A stretch of 64,000 bases of DNA from Paenibacillus zeirhizosphaerae. GTDB taxonomy: Bacteria; Bacillota; Bacilli; Paenibacillales; Paenibacillaceae. The translations under genes and the position numbers were made by a program. The notes below the pieces were generated by a model. That model was given only the letters and a program-made list of their open reading frames with translations. It was not told where the DNA came from and searched no databases. The stretch covers positions 62,001 to 126,000 of the forward strand of contig NZ_JAPCKK010000030.1 in assembly GCF_030705605.1 (NCBI RefSeq), read 5' to 3'. Position 1 is the first letter of the stretch. Each line of letters opens with the position of its first letter. Positions 36,317-46,056 of the stretch are shown piece after piece.

Positions 36317-36585
36317 GAGCCCAAAATCGGGCTTTTCGGCCCCAAAATACCGGATATAAGCTGAAATTCGCAAAAAATCGGGGTATCTTCCGTGTTTGCA
36401 GTCATAGTCGGCTATTTCGCTGTGTAGTTTATAACTATATAATGTAATATAAGAATTTACTTATGAGAGAGGGGTGAGCCCGTTGGGAAATTGAAGCTGA
36501 TCCTTAGATTGAATCGCAGTGCAGTACAGACCAATCGAAGGAGGTGCTCCTATCTGTCCAATGGAAGGGCGGATAGGGAAATTTA
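36317..36585 (+). other. Leader region of the HlyC/CorC gene
   Basis: No gene was found in these 269 bases. GGGC and GGCCCC repeats near 36320-36345 and a GGAGGTGCTCC dyad near 36541 could fold. The sequence does not match an M-box or other riboswitch that I recognise. Confidence 0.4.
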
Positions 36586-37908
36586 TTGAGTAGTGATCCT
36601 TTACCCATAGTTTTGAATTTGATTGCAGTGCTCTTTTTGGTGCTGCTGAACGGCTTTTTTGTATCCGCTGAGTTTGCCATGGTCAAGGTCAGAGGAAGTC
36701 GGATTGATATGCTGATGGATACCGGCAATAAGAAAGCGGTGTATGCATCGAATATGATTCATAACCTGGATGCTTATTTATCCGCTTGTCAGTTGGGCAT
36801 TACCCTGGCTTCACTAGGATTGGGATGGATCGGAGAGCCCGCCATTGCCAGCCTGATTGAGCCGTTGTTCGCGTCCGCAGGCCTTGGTCCTGTATACGTA
36901 CATGGAACCGCCGTTGTCATTGCTTTTATCTTCATTACGATTCTTCATATCGTGCTTGGCGAATTGGCACCAAAGACAATCGCCATCCGCAACTCAGAAA
37001 CGATTACATTATATTCGGCCGCTTTGATGACATGGTTTTACAGATTAATGTATCCGTTTATCTGGGTACTGAACGGCTTGGCCAACCAACTTCTGCGGTT
37101 ATTCCGGATCGAGCCGGCATCCGAGCATGACGGATCTGCTCATACCGAAGAAGAAATCCGCATACTGATGAAGGAAAGCAATAAGAGCGGGCTAATTGAT
37201 AATACTGAATTGGCGCTTGTTGATAATATATTTGATTTTGCGACAACCATGGCGCGCGAGATTATGATTCCACGAACGGAAATGATCTGTCTGTATAGTC
37301 ATTTTTCAACAGAGGAGAATCTGGCTATCGCTCTCGATAGCATGCGGACCCGTTATCCCATTTGCGGAGAAGACAAGGATCATATTATCGGTTTTATTCA
37401 TATTAAGGATCTGCTTCGTGCGGATACTTTGGACACCCGGACGATGATCAGGCCGATACTGGCTGTTCCCGAGTCCACGCAGATCAGTGATCTGCTGAAG
37501 CGCATGCAGCGCAGCAAGACACAAATTGCGATCCTGATTGACGAATACGGGGGGACGTCCGGTCTTGTCACCCTGGAAGACATTATGGAAGAAATCGTCG
37601 GTGAAATTCAGGATGAATTTGACCAGGAGCGGCCGGTGCTGGAGCATATTGGCGAAGAGGAATTCTCTATCGATGGAATGATGCTGATCGAGGCGTTCAA
37701 TGACCGATTCGGTCTTGATCTCAACAGCGAAGATTTCGATACGGTAGGAGGCTGGATGTACTCGCATATCGAAGCTATTCCTCCCCAGCCGGGACAGTCT
37801 GTGGCATACAACGGTTTCCTGCTTGTGATTGAAGAGACGGAGAATAAGCGAATCTCGCGTGTCCGTCTTATGAGAGAACAGGCGGTTATTGAGGAAGCTG
37901 GAGCTTAA
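36586..37908 (+). CDS. HlyC/CorC family protein (CNNM transporter with CBS pair)
   Basis: This is a 440-residue membrane protein with the domain order CNNM (DUF21, residues 8-195), two CBS domains (residues 210-335, including IMIPRTEMI and the second-CBS end DEYGGTSGLVTLEDIMEEIVGEI) and a C-terminal CorC_HlyC domain (FSIDGMMLIEAFNDRFGLDL). Such proteins act in magnesium or cobalt efflux or homeostasis; the hemolysin name is historical. The start must be TTG at 36586, because an in-frame stop lies four codons upstream; the ribosome binding site (ATAGGG) is weak. Confidence 0.93.
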   Translation: MSSDPLPIVLNLIAVLFLVLLNGFFVSAEFAMVKVRGSRIDMLMDTGNKKAVYASNMIHNLDAYLSACQLGITLASLGLGWIGEPAIASLIEPLFASAGLGPVYVHGTAVVIAFIFITILHIVLGELAPKTIAIRNSETITLYSAALMTWFYRLMYPFIWVLNGLANQLLRLFRIEPASEHDGSAHTEEEIRILMKESNKSGLIDNTELALVDNIFDFATTMAREIMIPRTEMICLYSHFSTEENLAIALDSMRTRYPICGEDKDHIIGFIHIKDLLRADTLDTRTMIRPILAVPESTQISDLLKRMQRSKTQIAILIDEYGGTSGLVTLEDIMEEIVGEIQDEFDQERPVLEHIGEEEFSIDGMMLIEAFNDRFGLDLNSEDFDTVGGWMYSHIEAIPPQPGQSVAYNGFLLVIEETENKRISRVRLMREQAVIEEAGA

Positions 37909-37924
37909 TTAGTGCCCTGAAAAC

Positions 37925-37975
37925 AAAGGAGTATCCTGCAGCCATCTCTCAATGGTTGCAGGATACTCCTTTTTC
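37925..37975. terminator. Bidirectional terminator, HlyC/CorC and aminopeptidase
   Basis: AAAGGAGTATCCTGCA (37925-37940) pairs with its exact inverse (37957-37972), with CCAT/ATGG inside. T-rich ends are present on both sides of the convergent genes. Confidence 0.88.
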
Positions 37976-37995
37976 AGTAGGTCACTCCACCTAAA

Positions 37996-39228
37996 TCAAA
38001 ACGCCCAGTTGCCCTTGCGGAAGATAGGCTCACGTTGTCCATCATGTGTGATGCCGTCAATGTCCATTTCACCGGAACCGATCATAAAATCAACATGGGT
38101 CAAACTGTGGTTCAATCCGTGTTCGGACAGCTCATCCTGAGTCATTTCCTTGCCGCCTTGCAGACAGAAGGAATACGCCGTGCCGATCGCGAGATGATTG
38201 GAGGCATTCTCATCAAACAGCGTATTGTAAAACAAAATGTTGGTTTCCGAGATCGGGGAGTGGTGCGGCACCAGTGCCACCTCGCCAAGATAATGGGAAC
38301 CTTCATCCATTTCAATCAGATGCTGCAGCGTTTCCAGTCCGGTTTCAGCCTGAGCATCCACAATGCGGCCATTCTCAAATGTCAGGGTGAAATTGTCGAT
38401 AATATTGCCGCCATAGCTTAAAGGCTTGGTGCTCCGTACTTTACCGTTCACTCCAGTTTTAAGCGGTGCCGTAAACACTTCCTCTGTCGGCATATTGGCC
38501 ACATAAGTATGTCCCTGCTCGTTAATGCTGTCCCCTTGAGCCCATATATGTCCTGCGGGCAGCTCGATGGTCAGGTCGGTGCCGGGCGCGGTATAATGCA
38601 GTTTGTGGTAGTTCTTGTTGTTAAGCACATCCGATTTGGACTGCAGGGTTTTCAGGTGATCGTTCCAGGCTGCTACCGGATCAGGCTCGTTCAAGCGCAC
38701 GGTATTGAAAATGGCGTCCCAAAGCCTGTCCATCTGCGCTTCGGCAGGGATATCAGGGAATACCTTCGCGGCCCAAGCGGTGGAAGGAACCGCAACAATC
38801 GACCAGCTGAACTTATCAGCCATTTGATAGGCGCGGTATTTCGATAATGCGGAAGCCCGGACGCGCTGGGCTGCGGAAATACGCTGTGACGGGATGCCTG
38901 CCAGCAGATCGGGATCTTCCGCCAGCACATGGAGAACAGCCGCCCCGTTCTCGACCAGCTCGGTCATTTCACCTGCATACCATTTCGGCGCAATTTCAAA
39001 GGTTTCATCCGGAGCCATTTCGTATTGAAGACGCGTAACCGTCTCATCACTCCAATTGACCTTGACCAGGTTGGAGCCAGCCGTATAGGCTTCTTTTACG
39101 ATCAGCCGGACAAACTCGGCGGCGGAGATCGGCGCATGGACAACGAGCGTCTGGCCTTGCTGTACATTAACGCCGATGCGGACGGCAAGCTCGGCATATT
39201 TTTGCAGATTTTGCTGAAAGTCTGACAT
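37996..39228 (-). CDS. M29 family aminopeptidase
   Basis: This is a 410-residue cytoplasmic metallo-aminopeptidase of the thermophilic family M29 (AmpS/PepS type), removing N-terminal residues with two metal ions. Conserved parts include VVHAPISAAEFVRLIVKEAY in the N-terminal domain. The metal and catalytic region contains NMPTEEVFTAP, DEGSHYLGEVALVPHHSP, FDENASNHLAIG and LTHVDFMIGSGEMDIDG. ATG 39228 is preferred to the ATG six bases upstream, since GGAGG lies seven bases before it. It is monocistronic. Confidence 0.93.
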   Translation of the reverse strand: MSDFQQNLQKYAELAVRIGVNVQQGQTLVVHAPISAAEFVRLIVKEAYTAGSNLVKVNWSDETVTRLQYEMAPDETFEIAPKWYAGEMTELVENGAAVLHVLAEDPDLLAGIPSQRISAAQRVRASALSKYRAYQMADKFSWSIVAVPSTAWAAKVFPDIPAEAQMDRLWDAIFNTVRLNEPDPVAAWNDHLKTLQSKSDVLNNKNYHKLHYTAPGTDLTIELPAGHIWAQGDSINEQGHTYVANMPTEEVFTAPLKTGVNGKVRSTKPLSYGGNIIDNFTLTFENGRIVDAQAETGLETLQHLIEMDEGSHYLGEVALVPHHSPISETNILFYNTLFDENASNHLAIGTAYSFCLQGGKEMTQDELSEHGLNHSLTHVDFMIGSGEMDIDGITHDGQREPIFRKGNWAF

Positions 39229-39387
39229 ATTCATTCCTCCGTTTTAAAAGGATGATACGCTTTTCGCGGTATCCTGTGTATCTTTTCTATTGTACAATGG
39301 AACGATAAGGTTCACAAATCGGCCAGCCCTGGTTATAAGGACGGGCCTCTGCAAGACAGGATATTTTACATAGAGGAGATGAATGGT

Positions 39388-39669
39388 ATGGCAGAATTAG
39401 AGCAAGAGGTACAAATTAAACAGGCAGAGATGAAAAGGGGGGAAGATGGCGCATATTTGGGCCAGGTTATTTTTACACTCGAAGGTAATCAGTCCGCGTA
39501 TGAGGTCCTGCTCCACAGTAAAAGGGGAAAGGACTGGGATTATAGTATCCATTTTGCTGAAGGCCCTCGTAACGAGGAAGAGCTGCTGGCTGTTGATGCA
39601 AGGCTGGAGGAGGACGATGATCTGTTCGATCTGCTGCTAGAAGCGGCGCAGGCGTCTCTTCATGAATAA
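39388..39669 (+). CDS. Conserved-looking acidic small protein, unknown function
   Basis: This is a 93-residue, strongly acidic protein ending in a Glu/Asp-rich helix (EEDDDLFDLLLEAAQASLHE). The middle looks like three strands (GQVIFTLEGNQSAYEVLLHS, DWDYSIHF). I do not recognise the family. GAGGAG lies nine bases before the ATG at 39388, which is better placed than the ATG at 39379. It may be co-transcribed with the MBL-fold gene about 130 bp downstream. Confidence 0.65.
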   Translation: MAELEQEVQIKQAEMKRGEDGAYLGQVIFTLEGNQSAYEVLLHSKRGKDWDYSIHFAEGPRNEEELLAVDARLEEDDDLFDLLLEAAQASLHE

Positions 39670-39796
39670 ATGAGCCCTCTCAGGTCTGCGGCAGTAGGAC
39701 TATCTTCGAACCGAACAGCATATGATGACAAGGATACGGGAACACTATTACGCGTTTACCAGAGATATTCCCAAGTATATTGGAGGGTTCCTGCAT

Positions 39797-40600
39797 ATGG
39801 CACATCACCTGTTCTCCGAAGGTATGACAGCAACGGAAGAAGCTGCTTCCGATCTTCTAAAGCTGCGGACATTGTTTGTAAATACGGTATTCATAGGTGA
39901 GCCAGGTCGTCGTGGATGGGTGCTGGTAGATACCGGTATGCCGGGATTTCAGGATTCTATTCTTTCGATTGCCGAAGCTAGGTACCCTGGCCCGCCTTCC
40001 GCGATCATTCTGACACATGGCCATTTTGATCATGTAGGTACGGTGATCGGGCTGATTCAGCATTGGGACTCACCGGTTTATGCGCATCCGCTGGAGCTTC
40101 CTTTTCTTACAGGCCGTCAGGATTATCCTCCCGCAGATCCATCGGTTGGTGGTGGATTGCTGGCAGGGATATCCTTCTTGTATCCTAACGATGCTATCGA
40201 TCTGGATGATCGGGTGCAGCCGCTGCCCGCCGACGGAACTGTGCCGGGGGCGCCCGGGTGGAGCTGGCTGCATACACCTGGTCACACACCGGGACATGTA
40301 TCCCTGTTCCGGTCAGCGGACCGGATGCTCGTATCAGGAGACGCAATCATTAGTGTGAAGCAGGAATCGGCACTAGATGTTATACAGCAGGACGGGGAAA
40401 TCCATGGTCCGCCGACTTATTTCACTACGGATTGGGCTGCTGCCAAGCGTTCGGTTGAGCTGCTTGCAGAATATCGTCCCGCCGCTGCTGTGACTGGTCA
40501 CGGACCTGTCTTGAGGGGGGCTGAGCTGGAACATCAGTTGCAGCGGTTGGCAAAACGCTTTGATGAGCTGGCGATACCTAAGGAAGGGAAATATGTCTGA
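39797..40600 (+). CDS. MBL-fold metallo-hydrolase
   Basis: This is a 267-residue metallo-beta-lactamase-fold hydrolase. The metal-binding motif is H74-G-H76-F-D78-H79. The further ligands are the His of HTPGHTPGH, the Asp of VSGDAIIS and the late His of VTGHGP. The substrate is unknown; the overall shape matches the glyoxalase II-like and lactonase-like group. The ATG at 39797 has TTGGAGGG nine bases upstream. The frame is open to 39722, but the extra residues lack a ribosome binding site. Confidence 0.87.
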   Translation: MAHHLFSEGMTATEEAASDLLKLRTLFVNTVFIGEPGRRGWVLVDTGMPGFQDSILSIAEARYPGPPSAIILTHGHFDHVGTVIGLIQHWDSPVYAHPLELPFLTGRQDYPPADPSVGGGLLAGISFLYPNDAIDLDDRVQPLPADGTVPGAPGWSWLHTPGHTPGHVSLFRSADRMLVSGDAIISVKQESALDVIQQDGEIHGPPTYFTTDWAAAKRSVELLAEYRPAAAVTGHGPVLRGAELEHQLQRLAKRFDELAIPKEGKYV

Positions 40601-40678
40601 ATCAAGCGGCCCGGGAGGCCGTTTTCTTTTTGCGATGGAATTTTTCCGCAGAGCGTGGTATAGTCATGCCGAAAAGCA

Positions 40679-40692
40679 TATTAGCGCTTTCA
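40679..40692 (-). promoter_or_regulatory. Candidate cre site before the aldose epimerase gene
   Basis: On the minus strand TGAAAGCGCTAATA fits the cre consensus TGWAANCGNTNWCA at all but one fixed position. It lies 44-57 bases before the start codon at 40736. Confidence 0.45.
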
Positions 40693-40735
40693 AATACTTT
40701 TTGAAATAGGATACATACTTATTGAGGGGGTTCTC

Positions 40736-41743
40736 ATGTATATCGAGCACGCTGTTTATGAAGAGCCATTTAACGGATTGGCTGCAATTTGGATGAAGTT
40801 TGGAAAGTACCAGGCCGCAATCATTCCGGAGTTCGGCGGGAATTTGGTTGCTTTCAGGGATACGGAGAGGGGCTACCGTTTTTTGCGTGAGCCGGAGGAG
40901 GATGCGATGGATGACTTTACCGCCAGTCCTTCGGTGTATGGGATTCCGTATCTGTTCCCTCCAAACCGCTATGAGGACGGAAAGTTCTCTTGGAACGGTA
41001 CGACCTACGAGCTTCCGATCAACGAGAAGGAGACCAATAACCATCTGCACGGTTTTTTGCATGCGGTACCGTGGGATATCGAAGCATACGGCACGACAGA
41101 GGCTGAAAGCTATGTTCTGCTTCGTCAAAAGGTAGATCAGCAGCATCCCATGTACCGGTATATTCCGTTCCAATTTACGGTCCATTTACGCTATAGCTTG
41201 GATAAAGCAGGTCTGCACCAGCAGTATTCCATCGTCAACGAGGGAACGGCTGCGATGCCTAACCTGTTTGCGTTTCATACCGCCATTAATGCTCCCTTCG
41301 ATCCGGACAGCTCACCCGATGATTACCGAATCAAGGTGACTATTGGAGAGCGGATTGAGCTGAACGGGCGTTCTTTGCCAACTGGCGGACTGCAGCCGCT
41401 GTCTGCAGAAGAACAGGCCATGAAGACAGAAGGAGTTAACCCATATTTTGCGGCCTTGGACAACCATTACACAGCAGTTCCGCAAAACGGCCGCAATTAT
41501 ATGGAGCTCACGGATATCCGGACAGGCGTAAAGCTGATTTATGATGTCGGCACCTCCTATAAGCACTGGATGATCTGGAATAATGGCGCGTGCCGTTCAT
41601 TCATTTGTCCTGAACCGCAGATGAACCGGGTAAACGCACCTAACCTGAGAGATATAACACCCGAGGAAGCCGGTCTGATTCAACTGCTGCCGGGTGAACG
41701 CTTTGAACAAAGCGCCAGCCTTTACTGCATTTATCCCGATTAA
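40736..41743 (+). CDS. Aldose 1-epimerase family protein
   Basis: This is a 335-residue protein of the galactose mutarotase-like beta-sandwich fold. It contains PEFGGNLVAFRD, GIPYLFPPNRYEDGKFSWNG, the His of NNHLHGFLHAVPW (catalytic His region) and the second His in FAFHTAINAPF. The closing acidic catalytic region is CPEPQMNRVNAPNL. It probably converts alpha and beta anomers of an aldose, assisting sugar use; the exact sugar is unknown. TTGAGGGGG precedes the ATG. Confidence 0.9.
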   Translation: MYIEHAVYEEPFNGLAAIWMKFGKYQAAIIPEFGGNLVAFRDTERGYRFLREPEEDAMDDFTASPSVYGIPYLFPPNRYEDGKFSWNGTTYELPINEKETNNHLHGFLHAVPWDIEAYGTTEAESYVLLRQKVDQQHPMYRYIPFQFTVHLRYSLDKAGLHQQYSIVNEGTAAMPNLFAFHTAINAPFDPDSSPDDYRIKVTIGERIELNGRSLPTGGLQPLSAEEQAMKTEGVNPYFAALDNHYTAVPQNGRNYMELTDIRTGVKLIYDVGTSYKHWMIWNNGACRSFICPEPQMNRVNAPNLRDITPEEAGLIQLLPGERFEQSASLYCIYPD

Positions 41744-41757
41744 TATCTTGTTGCATC

Positions 41758-41780
41758 GCCCCGCTGCCCGGGGCTTTTTT
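41758..41780 (+). terminator. Terminator after aldose epimerase
   Basis: GCCCCG (41758-41763) pairs with CGGGGC (41769-41774), followed by six Ts. Confidence 0.88.
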
Positions 41781-41877
41781 ACGTTATTCGCTACCGGGAT
41801 GGGGAAGGATGAAATACCGTCCACAGGGTGAAAATAAACAGAAAATGAAATGACAGCATGAAAGGGCGGTATAGTCC

Positions 41878-43611
41878 ATGACAGTCACAACTTTCATTCA
41901 CCCTGTTGTAGTGGTCAAGAACAAGGGCCGTATTTTTGAAACCGATGCACGCGGCAGAGATTTGCTGACTCATGCTCGTTTAAATAAGGGAACCGCATTC
42001 ACTGAACAAGAACGCAGAGCTTTGGGGCTTACTGGACTGCTTCCGCCTGCAGTGATTAGCCCGCAGTCACAATCGGACAGAGTGTACGAGCAATATCAGC
42101 GGCAGCAGGGGGATGAAGCCAAGCAGGTGTATTTAACCGCGCTGCTGAACAGAAACGAAACCCTCTTTTACCGTGTGGTAATCGAACATCTGGAAGAAAT
42201 GCTGCCAATCATCTATACGCCGACCATCGCCAAAGCCATACAGCATTTCAGCCATGAATTCCGCAGTCCCCAAGGGATTTATTTATCCATCAACAAGCCG
42301 GACGACATTGAGGTTTCCTTCCGAAACTGCGGCTTTACGAAGGAAGATATCGATATCGTTGTAGTGTCTGATGGCGAGCGGATTCTCGGTATTGGAGATT
42401 GGGGAGTCGGGGGTGTCAACATTGCTATCGGCAAAAAAACGGTATATTCTGTTGCGGCAGGTATTCCTCCTTGGCGTATACTGCCCGTTATTCTGGATGT
42501 CGGCACAAATAACAAAACTTTGCTGGAGGACCCGCTCTATCTTGGCAATCGTCACGAACGGGTTACCGGGGAAGCATATGACAGCTTTGTCGAGAGGTTT
42601 GTTGCTGTGGTAGAACAGAGTTATCCAGGTGTGCTGCTGCATTGGGAGGATTTTGGAGGTCAAAACGCCAGGCGTCTCCTGGAGAAATATAAAGACCGGC
42701 TGTGCACATTTAACGACGATATGCAGGGTACCGGCGCAATTACGCTGGCCGCCGTGCTTGCGGGTGTCCAAGCCTCCGGCGTGCCGCTGCTGGAGCAGAA
42801 GATCGTCATCTTCGGCGCGGGTACGGCAGGTATCGGCATTGCGGATCAAATCAGGCAGGCCATGCAGCGAAAGGGAATGAGCGCTACGGAGGCAGCGGCC
42901 CGCTTCTGGTGTATTGACCGTTATGGCCTGGTGGTGCAGGGGGCTGAGGGAATTACCGATGTCCAGAAGCTTTATGCGCGCCAGCCTGATGAAGTTGAGA
43001 GCTGGGAGGGCAGGGGCAGCAAGGAGGGAATCTCCCTGGTTGAAGTGATCCGCCGTATTCAGCCGACTATGCTGATTGGCGCCTCTACGGTTAGCGGAGC
43101 TTTTACGGAAGAAGCGGTCAGAGAGATGGCGAAGGGTACAAAGACGCCTGTCATCATGCCTCTGTCCAACCCGACGGAGAAGTCGGAAGCCAAGCCTGCG
43201 GACCTGCTGAACTGGACGGACGGAAAAGCGCTAATCGTGACAGGCAGTCCTTTTGCGGATGTGGAATACAAAGGGGGCACCTATAAGATTGGGCAGGCGA
43301 ATAACGCGCTGGTGTATCCCGGAATCGGTCTCGGAACCATCGCAGTCAAAGCTTCACGGGTAACCGACAGTATGCTTACGGCAGCTGCTGAGGCCGTGGC
43401 GAGCAAGATTACACACTATAAAGCCGGTGAATCCTTGCTTCCGGGTGTACATGATTTACGTCTATTATCCCGCGATGTCGCAATTGCGGTCGGGCAGGCT
43501 GCCATCAAGGAAGATGTGGCTTCAAAGGGACTAATGGCGGACGATGTTGAAAGAGCGGTTGATGAGGCGGCATGGCAGGCAGAATATCCTGAAATTCACC
43601 CGCTTGATTGA
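41878..43611 (+). CDS. NAD-dependent malic enzyme
   Basis: This is a 577-residue malic enzyme that oxidatively decarboxylates malate to pyruvate. The conserved tyrosine region is YRVVIEHLEEMLPIIYTPT. The malate/NAD motifs include VVVSDGERILGIGDWG, the metal ligands in HWEDFGGQNARRLLEKY and FNDDMQGTGAIT, and a Rossmann loop IFGAGTAGIGIA. The long form (above 550 residues) is the SfcA/MaeA type. The start has GGGCGG at a distance, a weak site. It lies close to fumarase, linking both to the C4 part of the citric acid cycle. Confidence 0.95.
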   Translation: MTVTTFIHPVVVVKNKGRIFETDARGRDLLTHARLNKGTAFTEQERRALGLTGLLPPAVISPQSQSDRVYEQYQRQQGDEAKQVYLTALLNRNETLFYRVVIEHLEEMLPIIYTPTIAKAIQHFSHEFRSPQGIYLSINKPDDIEVSFRNCGFTKEDIDIVVVSDGERILGIGDWGVGGVNIAIGKKTVYSVAAGIPPWRILPVILDVGTNNKTLLEDPLYLGNRHERVTGEAYDSFVERFVAVVEQSYPGVLLHWEDFGGQNARRLLEKYKDRLCTFNDDMQGTGAITLAAVLAGVQASGVPLLEQKIVIFGAGTAGIGIADQIRQAMQRKGMSATEAAARFWCIDRYGLVVQGAEGITDVQKLYARQPDEVESWEGRGSKEGISLVEVIRRIQPTMLIGASTVSGAFTEEAVREMAKGTKTPVIMPLSNPTEKSEAKPADLLNWTDGKALIVTGSPFADVEYKGGTYKIGQANNALVYPGIGLGTIAVKASRVTDSMLTAAAEAVASKITHYKAGESLLPGVHDLRLLSRDVAIAVGQAAIKEDVASKGLMADDVERAVDEAAWQAEYPEIHPLD

Positions 43612-43654
43612 ATGATAGAATAGAACAGCAGATTTTTGCCAAAGGGGAGAAACC

Positions 43655-44374
43655 ATGAGGAATCTTATGATCTTCGGAGCGAGTAAAGGGCTGGGGGAAG
43701 CCTTCGTTAAAGGATTACCCGAGGCGGGAGACAATGTATGGATGGTTTCCAGAAGTCATCCCGAATCATTGCGGCTTGATGATGAAGTGAACAGATTTTG
43801 GATTAAAGCAGATCTCGCGTCAGTCGAAGCGGGCAATGAGATAGCCAATGCATTCAAGGATACTGTTTTAGATGTACTTATATATAATGTGGGGATATGG
43901 GAGAGCAATGGCTTCAGAGAGGACTATGATTTTGAGCAGGATGATCCCGCTGAAATCGCTAATATTCTAAATGTCAATGTCGTGTCCGCCATTACCTGTA
44001 TCCAAAAGCTGCTTCCCAATCTGAAAAAATCGGATAACGCAAAAATCATCTTGATCGGTTCGACTGCCGGGCTTGAGAACAATCATTTCACCCAAGTGTC
44101 ATTTGCGGCTTCCAAGTTTGGACTGCGTGGTATTGGCAATTCGTTAAGGGAGCATGTGAAGAAGTACGGAATCGGGGTAACCATTATCAATCCGGGAGAA
44201 ATTGCAACCCAGGTTCCTTATGAAGACGGGGTGGAGAAAGTCTGGTCAGCCTATCAGGGGACACAAATTCCCGTGCAGGACATCGTTTCACTGGTCAAAT
44301 GTGTCATTCATCTCTCCAGAGCATCCTGTGTGAAAGAAATCAACATTCCGGCGATGCTTGATGAGAATGCATGA
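43655..44374 (+). CDS. SDR family protein with Phe in place of the catalytic Tyr
   Basis: This is a 239-residue short-chain dehydrogenase fold protein. The nucleotide loop is FGASKGLG (residues 7-14) and a Ser corresponds to S136 in IGSTAGL. The position of the catalytic Tyr in the Y-x-x-x-K motif is F150 (SFAASK154), so normal proton transfer would be lost. NPGEIATQVPYEDGVEKVW follows as in enzymatic relatives. The role is unknown, possibly regulatory or a non-canonical reductase. It lies 40 bases after malic enzyme and may be co-transcribed. Confidence 0.87.
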   Translation: MRNLMIFGASKGLGEAFVKGLPEAGDNVWMVSRSHPESLRLDDEVNRFWIKADLASVEAGNEIANAFKDTVLDVLIYNVGIWESNGFREDYDFEQDDPAEIANILNVNVVSAITCIQKLLPNLKKSDNAKIILIGSTAGLENNHFTQVSFAASKFGLRGIGNSLREHVKKYGIGVTIINPGEIATQVPYEDGVEKVWSAYQGTQIPVQDIVSLVKCVIHLSRASCVKEINIPAMLDENA

Positions 44375-44484
44375 AAAAAGCGCTTGCAAAAAACGGTGAA
44401 GATTAGCCGTATATGCGGTATAATGTGACAGGAAGTCATGAATTCTGTAGATGATGCAGTACATACGATGAGGGAGGAATTGCA

Positions 44485-45873
44485 GTGGATTACCGAATCG
44501 AGAAAGATACCATTGGTGAAATCAAAGTGCCAGCAGACCGTCTCTGGGGTGCCCAAACCCAGCGCAGTAAGGAGAACTTCCCAATTGGCTCGGAAAAGAT
44601 GCCTATAGAGGTCATTTATGCGTTTGCAGTGCTCAAGAAGAGTGCGGCGATCAGCAACCATCGGTTGGGTAAGCTGTCGGCCGACAAAAAGGATGCGATC
44701 GTCTATGCTGCTGACGAAATTTTGACAGGCAAGCTGAATGATCATTTTCCGCTGGTCGTATGGCAGACCGGAAGCGGCACACAGTCCAATATGAACGTGA
44801 ACGAGGTCATTGCGCACCTTGGCAGTCAATGGCTTGAACAGCAAGGGAAGGAGGAGCGCCTTCATCCGAATGATGATGTGAACATGTCGCAAAGCTCCAA
44901 CGACACGTTCCCGACAGCCCTTCATGTCGCCGGCGTCATTGCGGTAGAGGATCATCTGCTGCCAGCTATAGCAAAGCTGAAGGAGACGTTCCAGAGCAAA
45001 TCGGAACAGTTTAAGGACATCATCAAAATCGGCCGTACTCATTTGCAGGACGCTACGCCATTAACCCTGGGCCAGGAAATCAGCGGCTGGGAGGCGATGC
45101 TTGATAAGAGCGCCCGCATGATTACCGATACGGTCGAATACATGAAGGAGCTGGCCATCGGCGGAACGGCCGTGGGTACAGGTATTAACGCTCATCCTGA
45201 ATTCGGAGCGATGACGGCGACCGAGATTTCCAGCTTCACGGGTAAAACGTTCATCTCGGCACCGAACAAATTTCACGCGCTCACCAGTCATGACGAGGTA
45301 GTCGCAGTGCATGGTGCGGTGAAGGCACTGGCAGCCGATTTGATGAAAATTGCCAACGATGTGCGTTGGCTCGCAAGCGGCCCGCGCAGCGGCCTCGGCG
45401 AAATCACGATTCCGGCCAATGAACCGGGCAGTTCCATTATGCCTGGTAAAGTGAACCCTACCCAGAGCGAAGCGTTAACGATGGTTGTGACACAGGTGAT
45501 GGGGAATGATGCTGCCATTGGATTTGCCGCCAGCCAGGGTAATTTTGAGCTGAATGTATTCAAGCCTGTAATCATCTATAATTTCTTACAATCTGTATAT
45601 CTGCTGGCTGATTCCATGGTTGCCTTTAATGACAACTGTGCGGTCGGCATTGAGCCAAATCTGGCGAAGATCGAACATAACCTGCATAACTCCCTGATGC
45701 TTGTAACCGCATTGAATCCATACATCGGATATGAGAATGCGGCCAAGATCGCCAAGCTTGCCCACGCAGAAGGCCTATCCTTGAAGGAAGCTGCTCTTCA
45801 AAGCGGCCTTTTGACCGAAGAGCAGTTTGATCAGTACGTTGATCCGGCCAAAATGATTCAGCCGAAAGCTTAA
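44485..45873 (+). CDS. fumC: Fumarase class II
   Basis: This is a 462-residue iron-independent fumarase that interconverts fumarate and malate. Key segments are [45 protein letters not shown] and the signature [17 protein letters not shown] with the catalytic Ser loop. The start is GTG, preceded by GAGGGAGGAATTGCA. It ends at a strong terminator before the purine cluster. Confidence 0.97.
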   Translation: MDYRIEKDTIGEIKVPADRLWGAQTQRSKENFPIGSEKMPIEVIYAFAVLKKSAAISNHRLGKLSADKKDAIVYAADEILTGKLNDHFPLVVWQTGSGTQSNMNVNEVIAHLGSQWLEQQGKEERLHPNDDVNMSQSSNDTFPTALHVAGVIAVEDHLLPAIAKLKETFQSKSEQFKDIIKIGRTHLQDATPLTLGQEISGWEAMLDKSARMITDTVEYMKELAIGGTAVGTGINAHPEFGAMTATEISSFTGKTFISAPNKFHALTSHDEVVAVHGAVKALAADLMKIANDVRWLASGPRSGLGEITIPANEPGSSIMPGKVNPTQSEALTMVVTQVMGNDAAIGFAASQGNFELNVFKPVIIYNFLQSVYLLADSMVAFNDNCAVGIEPNLAKIEHNLHNSLMLVTALNPYIGYENAAKIAKLAHAEGLSLKEAALQSGLLTEEQFDQYVDPAKMIQPKA

Positions 45874-45900
45874 TAGTGCTGTACAGCCAGTTGCAAAGCA

Positions 45901-45939
45901 AAACCGTGCCGCCCATAAGGGTAGGCACGGTTTTTTGCT
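45901..45939 (+). terminator. Terminator after fumC
   Basis: AAACCGTGCC (45901-45910) pairs perfectly with GGCACGGTTT (45924-45933), followed by a T-run. Confidence 0.9.
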
Positions 45940-45987
45940 ATGGAAAATAAAATTAAGAAGCTATGTCAGTTTTTTTCCAGAAATCGA

Positions 45988-46029
45988 TGTTATAATAACT
46001 AACAAAACTAAAATGTATATATTACATTT
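45988..46029 (+). promoter_or_regulatory. Extended -10 promoter of pucR with palindromic operator
   Basis: TGTTATAAT (45988-45996) is an extended -10 element; the -35 is poor, as is usual for such promoters. Just downstream lies AAATGTA-N5-TACATTT (46011-46029), a perfect inverted repeat placed for repression. Confidence 0.55.
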
Positions 46030-46056
46030 CGTGATAATTAAAAGGGAGGTATCGTC

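Noticed and set aside
36530..36585. Magnesium (M-box) riboswitch before the HlyC/CorC gene
   Set aside because: Only a short GGAGGTGCTCC stretch resembles it; the remaining conserved parts are missing and too little sequence lies before the start codon.
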